Origin: Heracleum sosnowskyi
Taxonomy: Eukaryota > Streptophyta > Magnoliopsida > Apiales > Apiaceae
Direction of reading: 5' to 3'
Assembly: GCA_030848705.1 (NCBI GenBank)
Contig: JAUIZM010000026.1
Location: 620,001-684,000, forward strand
Length of the DNA stretch: 64,000 nt
Of this stretch, positions 22,651 through 35,586 are shown in pieces (position 1 is the stretch's first letter; every line of letters begins with the position of its first letter). Below the pieces are notes generated by a model that ran no database searches, had not been told where the DNA came from, and saw nothing but the letters and a program-made list of their open reading frames with translations. The translations under genes and the position numbers were made by a program.

Positions 22651-25600
22651 CAGAGAAGATACCAGGGGACGCCCGATTACGTATACTTCTAAAGGGAGGT
22701 ATACAAGGAAAATGGAGAAATATTGAAGTGGGCCGTTTTTTCGATATTTTCTCGTAGCTTGACCCTATGGGTTTAGAGAATTGCAGAAAAGTTCATTTGG
22801 GGATGTCCGTGTATGAATCGGAGCTTATACCAGGGGACGCCCGATTACGTATACCTCTAAAGAGAGGTATACCAGGAAAATGGGGAAAAATTGAAGCGGG
22901 CCGTTTTGTGGATATTTTCTCATAGGTTGACCCTACGGGTTTATAGAATTGCACAAAAGTTCATTTGGGGATGGCCGTGCATGAATCGGAGCAGATACCA
23001 GGGGACGCCCGATTACGTATACCTCTAAAGGGAGGTATACAAGGAAAATGGAGAAAAATTGAAGCGGGCCCTTTTGTGGATATTTTCTCGTAGCTTGACC
23101 CTATGCGTTTATAGAATTACAGAAAAGTTCATTTGGGGATGTCCGTGCCTGAATCGGAGAAGATACCAGGGGACGCCCGATTACGTATACATCTAAAGGG
23201 AGGTATACAAGGAAAATGTAGAAAAATTGAAGCAGACCCTTTTGTGGATATTTTCTCGTAGCTTGACCCTATGGGTTTATATAATTACAGAAAAGTTCAT
23301 TTGGGGATGTCCGTGCATGAATCGGAGCAGATACCAGGGGACGCCCGATTACGTATACCTCTAAAGGGAGGTATACAAGGAAAATGGAGAAATATTGAAG
23401 TGGGCCGTTTTTTCGATATTTTCTCGTAGCTTGACCCTATGGGTTTAGAGAATTGCAGAAAAGTTCATTTGGGGATGTCCGTGTATGAATCGGAGCATAT
23501 ACCAGGGGACGCCCGATTACGTATACCTCTAAAGAGAGGTATACCAGGAAAATGGGGAAAAATTGAAGCGGGCCGTTTTGTGGATATTTTCTCATAGGTT
23601 GACCCTATGGGTTTATAGAATTGCACAAAAGTTCATTTGGGGATGGCCGTGCATGAATCGGAGCAGATACCAGGGGACGCCCGATTACGTATACCTCTAA
23701 AGGGAGGTATACAAGGAAAATGGAGAAAAATTGAAGCGGGCCCTTTTGTGGATATTTTCTCGTAGCTTGACCCTATGCGTTTATAGAATTACAGAAAAGT
23801 TCATTTGGGGATGTCCGTGCCTGAATCGGAGAAGATACCAGGGGACGCCCGATTACGTATACCTCTAAAGGGAGGTATACAAGGAAAATGTAGAAAAATT
23901 GAAGCAGACCCTTTTGTGGATATTTTCTCGTAGCTTGACCCTATGGGTTTATAGAATTGCATAAAAGTTCATTTGGGGATGTCCGTGCCTGAATCAGAGA
24001 AGATACCAGGGGACGCCCGATTACGTATACCTCTAAAGGGAGGTATACAAGGAAAATGGAGAAATATTGAAGTGGGCCGTTTTTTCGATATTTTCTCGTA
24101 GCTTGACCCTATGGGTTTAGAGAATTGCAGAAAAGTTCATTTGGGGATGTCCGTGTATGAATCGGAGCATATACCAGGGGACGCCCGATTACGTATACCT
24201 CTAAAGAGAGGTATACCAGGAAAATGGGGAAAAATTGAAGCGGGCCGTTTTGTGGATATTTTCTCATAGGTTGACCCTATGGGTTTATAGAATTGCACAA
24301 AAGTTCATTTGGGGATGGTCGTGCATGAATCGGAGCAGATACCAGGGGACGCCCGATTACGTATACCTCTAAAGGGAGGTATACAAGGAAAATGGAGAAA
24401 AATTGAAGCGGGCCCTTTTGTGGATATTTTCTCGTAGCTTGACCCTATGCGTTTATAGAATTACAGAAAAGTTCATTTGGGGATGTCCGTGCCTGAATCG
24501 GAGAAGATATCAGGGGACGCCCGATTACGTATACCTCTAAAGGGAGGTATACAAGGAAAATGTAGAAAAATTGAAGCAGACCCTTTTGTGGATATTTTCT
24601 CGTAGCTTGACCCTATGGGTTTATAGAATTGCATAAAAGTTCATTTGTGGATGTCCGTGCCTGAATCAGAGAAGATACCAGGGGACGCCCGATTACGTAT
24701 ACCTCTAAAGGGAGGTATACAAGGAAAATGGATAAAAATTGAAGCGGGCCCTTTTGTGGATATTTTCTCGTAGCTTGACCCTATGGGTTTATAGAATTGC
24801 ATAAAAGTTCATTTGGGGATGTCCGTACCTGAATCAGAGAAGATACCAGGGGACGCCCGATTACGTATACCTCTAAAGGGAGGTATACAAGGAAAATGGA
24901 GAAATATTGAAGTGGGCCGTTTTTTCGATATTTTCTCGTAGCTTGACCCTATGGGTTTAGAGAATTGCAGAAAAGTTCATTTGGGGATGACCGTGTATGA
25001 ATCGGAGCATATACCAGGGGACGCCCGATTACGTATACCTCTAAAGAGAGGTATACCAGGAAAATGGGGAAAAATTGAAGCGGGCCGTTTTGTGGATATT
25101 TTCTCATAGGTTGACCCTATGGGTTTATAGAATTGCACAAAAGTTCATTTGGGGATGGCCGTGCATGAATCGGAGCAGATACCAGGGGACGCCCGATTAC
25201 GTATACCTCTAAAGGGAGGTATACAAGGAAAATGGAGAAAAATTGAAGCGGGCCCTTTTGTGGATATTTTCTCGTAGCTTGACCCTATGCGTTTATAGAA
25301 TTATAGAAAAGTTCATTTGGGGATGTCCGTGCCTGAATCGGAGAAGATACCAGGGGACGCCCGATTACGTATACCTCTAAAGGGAGGTATACAAGGAAAA
25401 TGTAGAAAAATTGAAGCAGACCCTTTTGTGGATATTTTCTCGTAGCTTGACCCTATGGGTTTATAGAATTGCATAAAAGTTCATTTGTGGATGTCCGTGC
25501 CTGAATCAGAGAAGATACCAGGGGACGCCCGATTACGTATACCTCTAAAGGGAGGTATACAAGGAAAATGGAGAAATATTGAAGTGGGCCGTTTTTTCGA

Positions 25601-28600
25601 TATTTTCTCGTAGCTTGACCCTATGGGTTTATAGAATTGCAGAAAAGTTCATTTGGGGATGTCCGTGTATGAATCGGAGCAGATACCAGGGGACGCCCGA
25701 TTACGTACACCTCTAAAGGGAGCTATAAAAGGAAAATGGGGAAAAATTGAAGCGGGCCATTTTGTGGATATTTTCTCGAAGCTTGGCCCTATGGGTTTAT
25801 AGAATTGCATAAAAGTTCATTTGGGGATGTCCGTGCCTGAATCAGAGAAGATACCAGGGGACGCCCGATTACGTATACTTCTAAAGGGAGGTATACAAGG
25901 AAAATGGAGAAATATTGAAGTGGGCCGTTTTTTCGATATTTTCTCGTAGCTTGACCCTATGGGTTTAGAGAATTGCAGAAAAGTTCATTTGGGGATGTCC
26001 GTGTATGAATCGGAGCTTATACCAGGGGACGCCCGATTACGTATACCTCTAAAGAGAGGTATACCAGGAAAATGGGGAAAAATTGAAGCGGGCCGTTTTG
26101 TGGATATTTTCTCATAGGTTGACCCTACGGGTTTATAGAATTGCACAAAAGTTCATTTGGGGATGGCCGTGCATGAATCGGAGCAGATACCAGGGGACGC
26201 CCGATTACGTATACCTCTAAAGGGAGGTATACAAGGAAAATGGAGAAAAATTGAAGCGGGCCCTTTTGTGGATATTTTCTCGTAGCTTGACCCTATGCGT
26301 TTATAGAATTACAAAAAAGTTCATTTGGGGATGTCCGTGCCTGAATCGGAGAAGATACCAGGGGACGCCCGATTACGTATACATCTAAAGGGAGGTATAC
26401 AAGGAAAATGTAGAAAAATTGAAGCAGACCCTTTTGTGGATATTTTCTCGTAGCTTGACCCTATGGGTTTATATAATTACAGAAAAGTTCATTTGGGGAT
26501 GTCCGTGCATGAATCGGAGCAGATACCAGGGGACGCCCGATTACGTATACCTCTAAAGGGAGGTATACAAGGAAAATGGAGAAATATTGAAGTGGGCCGT
26601 TTTTTCGATATTTTCTCGTAGCTTGACCCTATGGGTTTAGAGAATTGCAGAAAAGTTCATTTGGGGATGTCCGTGTATGAATCGGAGCATATACCAGGGG
26701 ACGCCCGATTACGTATACCTCTAAAGAGAGGTATACCAGGAAAATGGGGAAAAATTGAAGCGGGCCGTTTTGTGGATATTTTCTCATAGGTTGACCCTAT
26801 GGGTTTATAGAATTGCACAAAAGTTCATTTGGGGATGGCCGTGCATGAATCGGAGCAGATACCAGGGGACGCCCGATTACGTATACCTCTAAAGGGAGGT
26901 ATACAAGGAAAATGGAGAAAAATTGAAGCGGGCCCTTTTGTGGATATTTTCTCGTAGCTTGACCCTATGCGTTTATAGAATTACAGAAAAGTTCATTTGG
27001 GGATGTCCGTGCCTGAATCGGAGAAGATACCAGGGGACGCCCGATTACGTATACCTCTAAAGGGAGGTATACAAGGAAAATGTAGAAAAATTGAAGCAGA
27101 CCCTTTTGTGGATATTTTCTCGTAGCTTGACCCTATGGGTTTATAGAATTGCATAAAAGTTCATTTGTGGATGTCCGTGCCTGAATCAGAGAAGATACCA
27201 GGGGACGCCCGATTACGTATACCTCTAAAGGGAGGTATACAAGGAAAATGGAGAAATATTGAAGTGGGCCGTTTTTTCGATATTTTCTCGTAGCTTGACC
27301 CTATGGGTTTAGAGAATTGCAGAAAAGTTCATTTGGGGATGTCCGTGTATGAATCGGAGCATATACCAGGGGACGCACGATTACGTATACCTCTAAAGAG
27401 AGGTATACCAGGAAAATGGGGAAAAATTGAAGCGGGCCGTTTTGTGGATATTTTCTCATAGGTTGACCCTATGGGTTTATAGAATTGCACAAAAGTTCAT
27501 TTGGGGATGGTCGTGCATGAATCGGAGCAGATACCAGGGGACGCCCGATTACGTATACCTCTAAAGGGAGGTATACAAGGAAAATGGAGAAAAATTGAAG
27601 CGGGCCCTTTTGTGGATATTTTCTCGTAGCTTGACCCTATGCGTTTATAGAATTACAGAAAAGTTCATTTGGGGATGTCCGTGCCTGAATCGGAGAAGAT
27701 ATCAGGGGACGCCCGATTACGTATACCTCTAAAGGGAGGTATACAAGGAAAATGTAGAAAAATTGAAGCAGACCCTTTTGTGGATATTTTCTCGTAGCTT
27801 GACCCTATGGGTTTATAGAATTGCATAAAAGTTCATTTGTGGATGTCCGTGCCTGAATCAGAGAAGATACCAGGGGACGCCCGATTACGTATACCTCTAA
27901 AGGGAGGTATACAAGGAAAATGGATAAAAATTGAAGCGGGCCCTTTTGTGGATATTTTCTCGTAGCTTGACCCTATGGGTTTATAGAATTGCATAAAAGT
28001 TCATTTGGGGATGTCCGTACCTGAATCAGAGAAGATACCAGGGGACGCCCGATTACGTATACCTCTAAAGGGAGGTATACAAGGAAAATGGAGAAATATT
28101 GAAGTGGGCCGTTTTTTCGATATTTTCTCGTAGCTTGACCCTATGGGTTTAGAGAATTGCAGAAAAGTTCATTTGGGGATGACCGTGTATGAATCGGAGC
28201 ATATACCAGGGGACGCCCGATTACGTATACCTCTAAAGAGAGGTATACCAGGAAAATGGGGAAAAATTGAAGCGGGCCGTTTTGTGGATATTTTCTCATA
28301 GGTTGACCCTATGGGTTTATAGAATTGCACAAAAGTTCATTTGGGGATGGCCGTGCATGAATCGGAGCAGATACCAGGGGACGCCCGATTACGTATACCT
28401 CTAAAGGGAGGTATACAAGGAAAATGGAGAAAAATTGAAGCGGGCCCTTTTGTGGATATTTTCTCGTAGCTTGACCCTATGCGTTTATAGAATTATAGAA
28501 AAGTTCATTTGGGGATGTCCGTGCCTGAATCGGAGAAGATACCAGGGGACGCCCGATTACGTATACCTCTAAAGGGAGGTATACAAGGAAAATGTAGAAA

Positions 28601-29034
28601 AATTGAAGCAGACCCTTTTGTGGATATTTTCTCGTAGCTTGACCCTATGGGTTTATAGAATTGCATAAAAGTTCATTTGTGGATGTCCGTGCCTGAATCA
28701 GAGAAGATACCAGGGGACGCCCGATTACGTATACCTCTAAAGGGAGGTATACAAGGAAAATGGAGAAATATTGAAGTGGGCCGTTTTTTCGATATTTTCT
28801 CGTAGCTTGACCCTATGGGTTTATAGAATTGCAGAAAAGTTCATTTGGGGATGTCCGTGTATGAATCGGAGCAGATACCAGGGGACGCCCGATTACGTAC
28901 ACCTCTAAAGGGAGCTATAAAAGGAAAATGGGGAAAAATTGAAGCGGGCCATTTTGTGGATATTTTCTCGAAGCTTGGCCCTATGGGTTTATAGAATTGC
29001 ATAAAAGTTCATTTGGGGATGTCCGTGCCTGAAT
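22651..29034 (+). repeat. 3192-bp (19-mer) HOR, two tandem copies
   Basis: Copies are 22651-25842 and 25843-29034. Shared alleles at 3192-bp spacing are gtatacttct, the E variant ctacgggttt, gtatacatct, ttatataattac, ggatggtcgtg, gatatcagg, gtacctgaatcag and gatgaccgtg. Class E spacing inside each copy is 672, 672, 840 and 1008 bp. I noticed only a few single-base differences (for example acaaaaaag near 26313 and gacgcacg near 27374). Confidence 0.9.
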
Positions 29035-31890
29035 CAGAGAAGATACCAGGGGACGCCCGATTACGTATACTTCTAAAGGGAGGTATACAAGGAAAATGGA
29101 GAAATATTGAAGTGGGCCGTTTTTTCGATATTTTCTCGTAGCTTGACCCTATGGGTTTAGAGAATTGCAGAAAAGTTCATTTGGGGATGTCCGTGTATGA
29201 ATCGGAGCTTATACCAGGGGACGCCCGATTACGTATACCTCTAAAGAGAGGTATACCAGGAAAATGGGGAAAAATTGAAGCGGGCCGTTTTGTGGATATT
29301 TTCTCATAGGTTGACCCTACGGGTTTATAGAATTGCACAAAAGTTCATTTGGGGATGGCCGTGCATGAATCGGAGCAGATACCAGGGGACGCCCGATTAC
29401 GTATACCTCTAAAGGGAGGTATACAAGGAAAATGGAGAAAAATTGAAGCGGGCCCTTTTGTGGATATTTTCTCGTAGCTTGACCCTATGCGTTTATAGAA
29501 TTATAGAAAAGTTCATTTGGGGATGTCCGTGCCTGAATCGGAGAAGATACCAGGGGACGCCCGATTACGTATACCTCTAAAGGGAGGTATACAAGGAAAA
29601 TGTAGAAAAATTGAAGCAGACCCTTTTGTGGATATTTTCTCGTAGCTTGACCCTATGGGTTTATAGAATTGCATAAAAGTTCATTTGTGGATGTCCGTGC
29701 CTGAATCAGAGAAGATACCAGGGGACGCCCGATTACGTATACCTCTAAAGGGAGGTATACAAGGAAAATGGAGAAATATTGAAGTGGGCCGTTTTTTCGA
29801 TATTTTCTCGTAGCTTGACCCTATGGGTTTATAGAATTGCAGAAAAGTTCATTTGGGGATGTCCGTGTATGAATCGGAGCAGATACCAGGGGACGCCCGA
29901 TTACGTACACCTCTAAAGGGAGCTATAAAAGGAAAATGGGGAAAAATTGAAGCGGGCCATTTTGTGGATATTTTCTCGAAGCTTGGCCCTATGGGTTTAT
30001 AGAATTGCATAAAAGTTCATTTGGGGATGTCCGTGCCTGAATCAGAGAAGATACCAGGGGACGCCCGATTACGTATACTTCTAAAGGGAGGTATACAAGG
30101 AAAATGGAGAAATATTGAAGTGGGCCGTTTTTTCGATATTTTCTCGTAGCTTGACCCTATGGGTTTAGAGAATTGCAGAAAAGTTCATTTGGGGATGTCC
30201 GTGTATGAATCGGAGCTTATACCAGGGGACGCCCGATTACGTATACCTCTAAAGAGAGGTATACCAGGAAAATGGGGAAAAATTGAAGCGGGCCGTTTTG
30301 TGGATATTTTCTCATAGGTTGACCCTACGGGTTTATAGAATTGCACAAAAGTTCATTTGGGGATGGCCGTGCATGAATCGGAGCAGATACCAGGGGACGC
30401 CCGATTACGTATACCTCTAAAGGGAGGTATACAAGGAAAATGGAGAAAAATTGAAGCGGGCCCTTTTGTGGATATTTTCTCGTAGCTTGACCCTATGCGT
30501 TTATAGAATTACAAAAAAGTTCATTTGGGGATGTCCGTGCCTGAATCGGAGAAGATACCAGGGGACGCCCGATTACGTATACATCTAAAGGGAGGTATAC
30601 AAGGAAAATGTAGAAAAATTGAAGCAGACCCTTTTGTGGATATTTTCTCGTAGCTTGACCCTATGGGTTTATATAATTACAGAAAAGTTCATTTGGGGAT
30701 GTCCGTGCATGAATCGGAGCAGATACCAGGGGACGCCCGATTACGTATACCTCTAAAGGGAGGTATACAAGGAAAATGGAGAAATATTGAAGTGGGCCGT
30801 TTTTTCGATATTTTCTCATAGCTTGACCCTATGGGTTTAGAGAATTGCAGAAAAGTTCATTTGGGGATGTCCGTGTATGAATCGGAGCATATACCAGGGG
30901 ACGCCCGATTACGTATACCTCTAAAGAGAGGTATACCAGGAAAATGGGGAAAAATTGAAGCGGGCCGTTTTGTGGATATTTTCTCATAGGTTGACCCTAT
31001 GGGTTTATAGAATTGCACAAAAGTTCATTTGGGGATGGCCGTGCATGAATCGGAGCAGATACCAGGGGACGCCCGATTACGTATACCTCTAAAGGGAGGT
31101 ATACAAGGAAAATGGAGAAAAATTGAAGCGGGCCCTTTTGTGGATATTTTCTCGTAGCTTGACCCTATGCGTTTATAGAATTACAGAAAAGTTCATTTGG
31201 GGATGTCCGTGCCTGAATCGGAGAAGATACCAGGGGACGCCCGATTACGTATACCTCTAAAGGGAGGTATACAAGGAAAATGTAGAAAAATTGAAGCAGA
31301 CCCTTTTGTGGATATTTTCTCGTAGCTTGACCCTATGGGTTTATAGAATTGCATAAAAGTTCATTTGTGGATGTCCGTGCCTGAATCAGAGAAGATACCA
31401 GGGGACGCCCGATTACGTATACCTCTAAAGGGAGGTATACAAGGAAAATGGAGAAATATTGAAGTGGGCCGTTTTTTCGATATTTTCTCGTAGCTTGACC
31501 CTATGGGTTTAGAGAATTGCAGAAAAGTTCATTTGGGGATGTCCGTGTATGAATCGGAGCATATACCAGGGGACGCACGATTACGTATACCTCTAAAGAG
31601 AGGTATACCAGGAAAATGGGGAAAAATTGAAGCGGGCCGTTTTGTGGATATTTTCTCATAGGTTGACCCTATGGGTTTATAGAATTGCACAAAAGTTCAT
31701 TTGGGGATGGCCGTGCATGAATCGGAGCAGATACCAGGGGACGCCCGATTACGTATACCTCTAAAGGGAGGTATACAAGGAAAATGGAGAAAAATTGAAG
31801 CGGGCCCTTTTGTGGATATTTTCTCGTAGCTTGACCCTATGCGTTTATAGAATTACAGAAAAGTTCATTTGGGGATGTCCGTGCCTGAAT
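29035..31890 (+). repeat. 1008-bp 6-mer, then a partial copy of a 4200-bp unit
   Basis: Monomers 29035-30042 (D-E-C3-B-D-C2) join the D-E start of the 3192-bp unit to its C3-B-D-C2 end, giving a 1008-bp step. From 30043 the sequence follows that from 25843 again (offset 4200 bp, 25 monomers), sharing acaaaaaag, gtatacatct and gacgcacg (27374/31574). The match fades by about 31.9 kb. Confidence 0.85.
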
Positions 31891-34578
31891 CGGAGAAGAT
31901 ACCAAGGGACGCCCGATTACGTATACCTCTAAAGGGAGGTATACAAGGAAAATGTAGAAAAATTGAAGCAGACCCTTTTGTGGATATTTTCTCATAGCTT
32001 TACCCTATGGGTTTATAGAATTGCATAAAAGTTCATTTGTGGATGTCCGTGTATGAATCGGAGCAGATACCAGGGGACGCCCGATTACGTACACCTCTAA
32101 AGGGAGCTATAAAAGGAAAATGGGGAAAAATTGAAGCGGGCCATTTTGTGGATATTTTCTCGAAGCTTGGCCCTATGGGTTTATAGAATTGCATAAAAGT
32201 TCATTTGGAGATGTCCGTGCCTGAATCGGAAAAGATACCAGGGGACGCCCGATTACGTATACCTCTAAAGGGAGGTATACAAGGAAAATGGAGAAAAATT
32301 GAAGCGGGCCCTTTTGTGGATATTTTCTCATAGCTTGACCCTATGGGTTTATAGAATTACAGAAAAGTTCATTTGGGGATGTCCGTGCATGAATCGGAGC
32401 AGATACCAGGGGACGCCCGATTACGTATACCTCTAAAGGGAGGTATACAAGGAAAATGTAGAAAAATTGAAGCAGACCCTTTTGTGGATATTTTCTCGTA
32501 GCTTGACCCTATGGGTTTATAGAATTGCATAAAAGTTCATTTGTGGATGTCCGTGCCTGAATCATAGAAGATACCAGGAGACGCCCGATTACGTATACCT
32601 CTAAAGGGAGGTATACAAGGAAAATGGATAAAAATTGAAGCGAACCCTTTTGTGGATATTTTCTCGTAGCTTGACCCTATGGGTTTATAGAATTGCATAA
32701 AAGTTCATTTGGGGATGTCCGTGCCTGAATCAGAGAAGATACCAGGGGACGCCCGATTACGTATACCTCTAAAGGGAGGTATACAAGGAAAATGTAGAAA
32801 AATTGAAGCAGACCCTTTTGTGGATATTTTCTCGTAGCTTGACCCTATGGGTTTATATAATTACAGAAAAGTTCATTTGGGGATGTCCGTGCATGAATCG
32901 GAGCAGATACCAGGGGACGCCCGATTACGTATACCTCTAAAGGGAGGTATACAAGGAAAATGGAGAAATATTGAAGTGGGCCGTTTTTTCGATATTTTCT
33001 CGTAGCTTGACCCTATGGGTTTAGAGAATTGCAGAAAAGTTCATTTGGGGATGTCCGTGTATGAATCGGAGCATATACCAGGGGACGCCCGATTACGTAT
33101 ACCTCTAAAGAGAGGTATACCAGGAAAATGGGGAAAAATTGAAGCGGGCCGTTTTGTGGATATTTTCTCATAGGTTGACCCTATGGGTTTATAGAATTGC
33201 ACAAAAGTTCATTTGGGGATGGCCGTGCATGAATCGGAGCAGATACCAGGGGACGCCCGATTACGTATACCTCTAAAGGGAGGTATACAAGGAAAATGGA
33301 GAAAAATTGAAGCGGGCCCTTTTGTGGATATTTTCTCGTAGCTTGACCCTATGCGTTTATAGAATTACAGAAAAGTTCATTTGGGGATGTCCGTGCCTGA
33401 ATCGGAGAAGATACCAGGGGACGCCCGATTACGTATACCTCTAAAGGGAGGTATACAAGGAAAATGTAGAAAAATTGAAGCAGACCCTTTTGTGGATATT
33501 TTCTCGTAGCTTGACCCTATGGGTTTATAGAATTGCATAAAAGTTCATTTGTGGATGTTCGTGTATGAATCGGAGCAGATACCAGGGGACGCCCGATTAC
33601 GTACACCTCTAAAGGGAGCTATAAAAGGAAAATGGGGAAAAATTGAAGCGGGCCATTTTGTGGATATTTTCTCGAAGCTTGGCCCTATGGGTTTATAGAA
33701 TTGCATAAAAGTTCATTTGGATATGTCCGTGCCTGAATCGGAAAAGATACCAGGGGACGCCCGATTACGTATACCTCTAAAGGGAGGTATACAAGGAAAA
33801 TGGAGAAAAATTGAAGCGGGCCCTTTTGTGGATATTTTCTCGTAGCTTGACCCTATGGGTTTATAGAATTACAGAAAAGTTCATTTGGGGATGTCCGTGC
33901 ATGAATCGGAGCAGATACCAGGGGACGCCCGATTACGTATACCTCTAAAGGGAGGTATACAAGGAAAATGTAGAAAAATTGAAGCAGACCCTTTTGTGGA
34001 TATTTTCTCGTAGCTTGACCCTATGGGTTTATAGAATTGCATAAAAGTTCATTTGTGGATGTCCGTGCCTGAATCATAGAAGATACCAGGAGACGCCCGA
34101 TTACGTATACCTCTAAAGGGAGGTATACAAGGAAAATGGATAAAAATTGAAGCGAACCCTTTTGTGGATATTTTCTCGTAGCTTGACCCTATGGGTTTAT
34201 AGAATTGCATAAAAGTTCATTTGGGGATGTCCGTGCCTGAATCAGAGAAGATACCAGGGGACGCCCGATTACGTATACCTCTAAAGGGAGGTATACAAGG
34301 AAAATGGAGAAATATTGAAGTGGGCTGTTTTTTTGATATTTTCTCGTAGCTTGACCCTATGGGTTTAGAGAATTGCAGAAAAGTTCATTTGGGGATGTCC
34401 GTGTATGAATCGGAGCATATACCAGGGGACGCCCGATTACGTATACCTCTAAAGAGAGGTATACCAGGAAAATGGGGAAAAATTGAAGCGGGCCGTTTTG
34501 TGGATATTTTCTCATAGGTTGACCCTATGGGTTTATAGAATTGCACAAAAGTTCATTTGGGGATGGCCGTGCATGAAT
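31723..34578 (+). repeat. 1512-bp (9-mer) HOR of a second type, about 1.9 copies
   Basis: Copy 1 is 31723-33234. Copy 2 runs from 33235 to about 34578. The order is C3-B-C2-A-(C1/B)-F-x-D-E. The F variant with ccaggagacg and agcgaaccc is shared at 32563 and 34075. The B monomers at 31891 and 33403 keep a B body but end gtgtatgaat and lead straight into C2, so D has been skipped by an exchange. Copy 2 is one monomer shorter. Confidence 0.85.
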
Positions 34579-35586
34579 CGGAGCAGATACCAGGGGACGC
34601 CCGATTACGTATACCTCTAAAGGGAGGTATACAAGGAAAATGGAGAAAAATTGAAGCGGGCCCTTTTGTGGATATTTTCTCGTAGCTTGACCCTATGCGT
34701 TTATAGAATTACAGAAAAGTTCATTTGGGGATGTCCGTGCCTGAATCGGAGAAGATACCAGGGGACGCCCGATTACGTATACCTCTAAAGGGAGGTATAC
34801 AAGGAAAATGTAGAAAAATTGAAGCAGACCGTTTTGTGGATATTTTCTCGTAGCTTGACCCTATGGGTTTATAGAATTGCAAAATAGTTCATTTGTGGAT
34901 GTCCGTGCCTGAATCAGAGAAGATACCAGGGGACGCCCGATTACGTATACCTCTAAAGGGAGGTATACAAGGAAAATGGGGAAATATTGAAGTGGGCCGT
35001 TTTTTCGATATTTTCTCGTAGCTTGACCCTATGGGTTTATAGAATTGCAGAAAAGTTCATTTGGGGATGTCCGTGTATGAATCGGAGCAGATACCAGGGG
35101 ACGCCCGATTACGTACACCTCTAAAGGGAGCTATAAAAGGAAAATGGGGAAAAATTGAAGCGGGCCATTTTGTGGATATTTTCTCGAAGCTTGGCCCTAT
35201 GGGTTTATAGAATTTCATAAAAGTTCATTTGGGGATGTCCGTGCCTGAATCGGAAAAGATACCAGGGGACGCCCGATTACGTATACCTCTAAAGGGAGGT
35301 ATACAAGGAAAATGGAGAAAAATTGAAGCGGGCCCTTTTGTGGATATTTTCTCGTAGCTTGACCCTATGGGTTTATAGAATTACAAAAAAGTTCATTTGG
35401 GGATGTCCGTGCATGAATCGGAGCAGATACCAGGGGACGCCCGATTACGTATACCTCTAAAGGGAGGTATACAAGGAAAATGGATAAAAATTTAAGCGGG
35501 CCCTTTTGTGGATATTTTCTCGTAGCTTGACCCTATGGGTTTATAGAATTACAGAAAAGTTCATTTGGGGATGTCCGTGCCTGAAT
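34579..35586 (+). repeat. Hexamer C3-B-D-C2-A-C1
   Basis: This links the E-rich region to the 6-mer block. The B tail near 34880 has gcaaaatagttc and the D body is ggggaaatattg. The same pair recurs at about 38779-39114, showing a shared copied tract. Confidence 0.8.
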
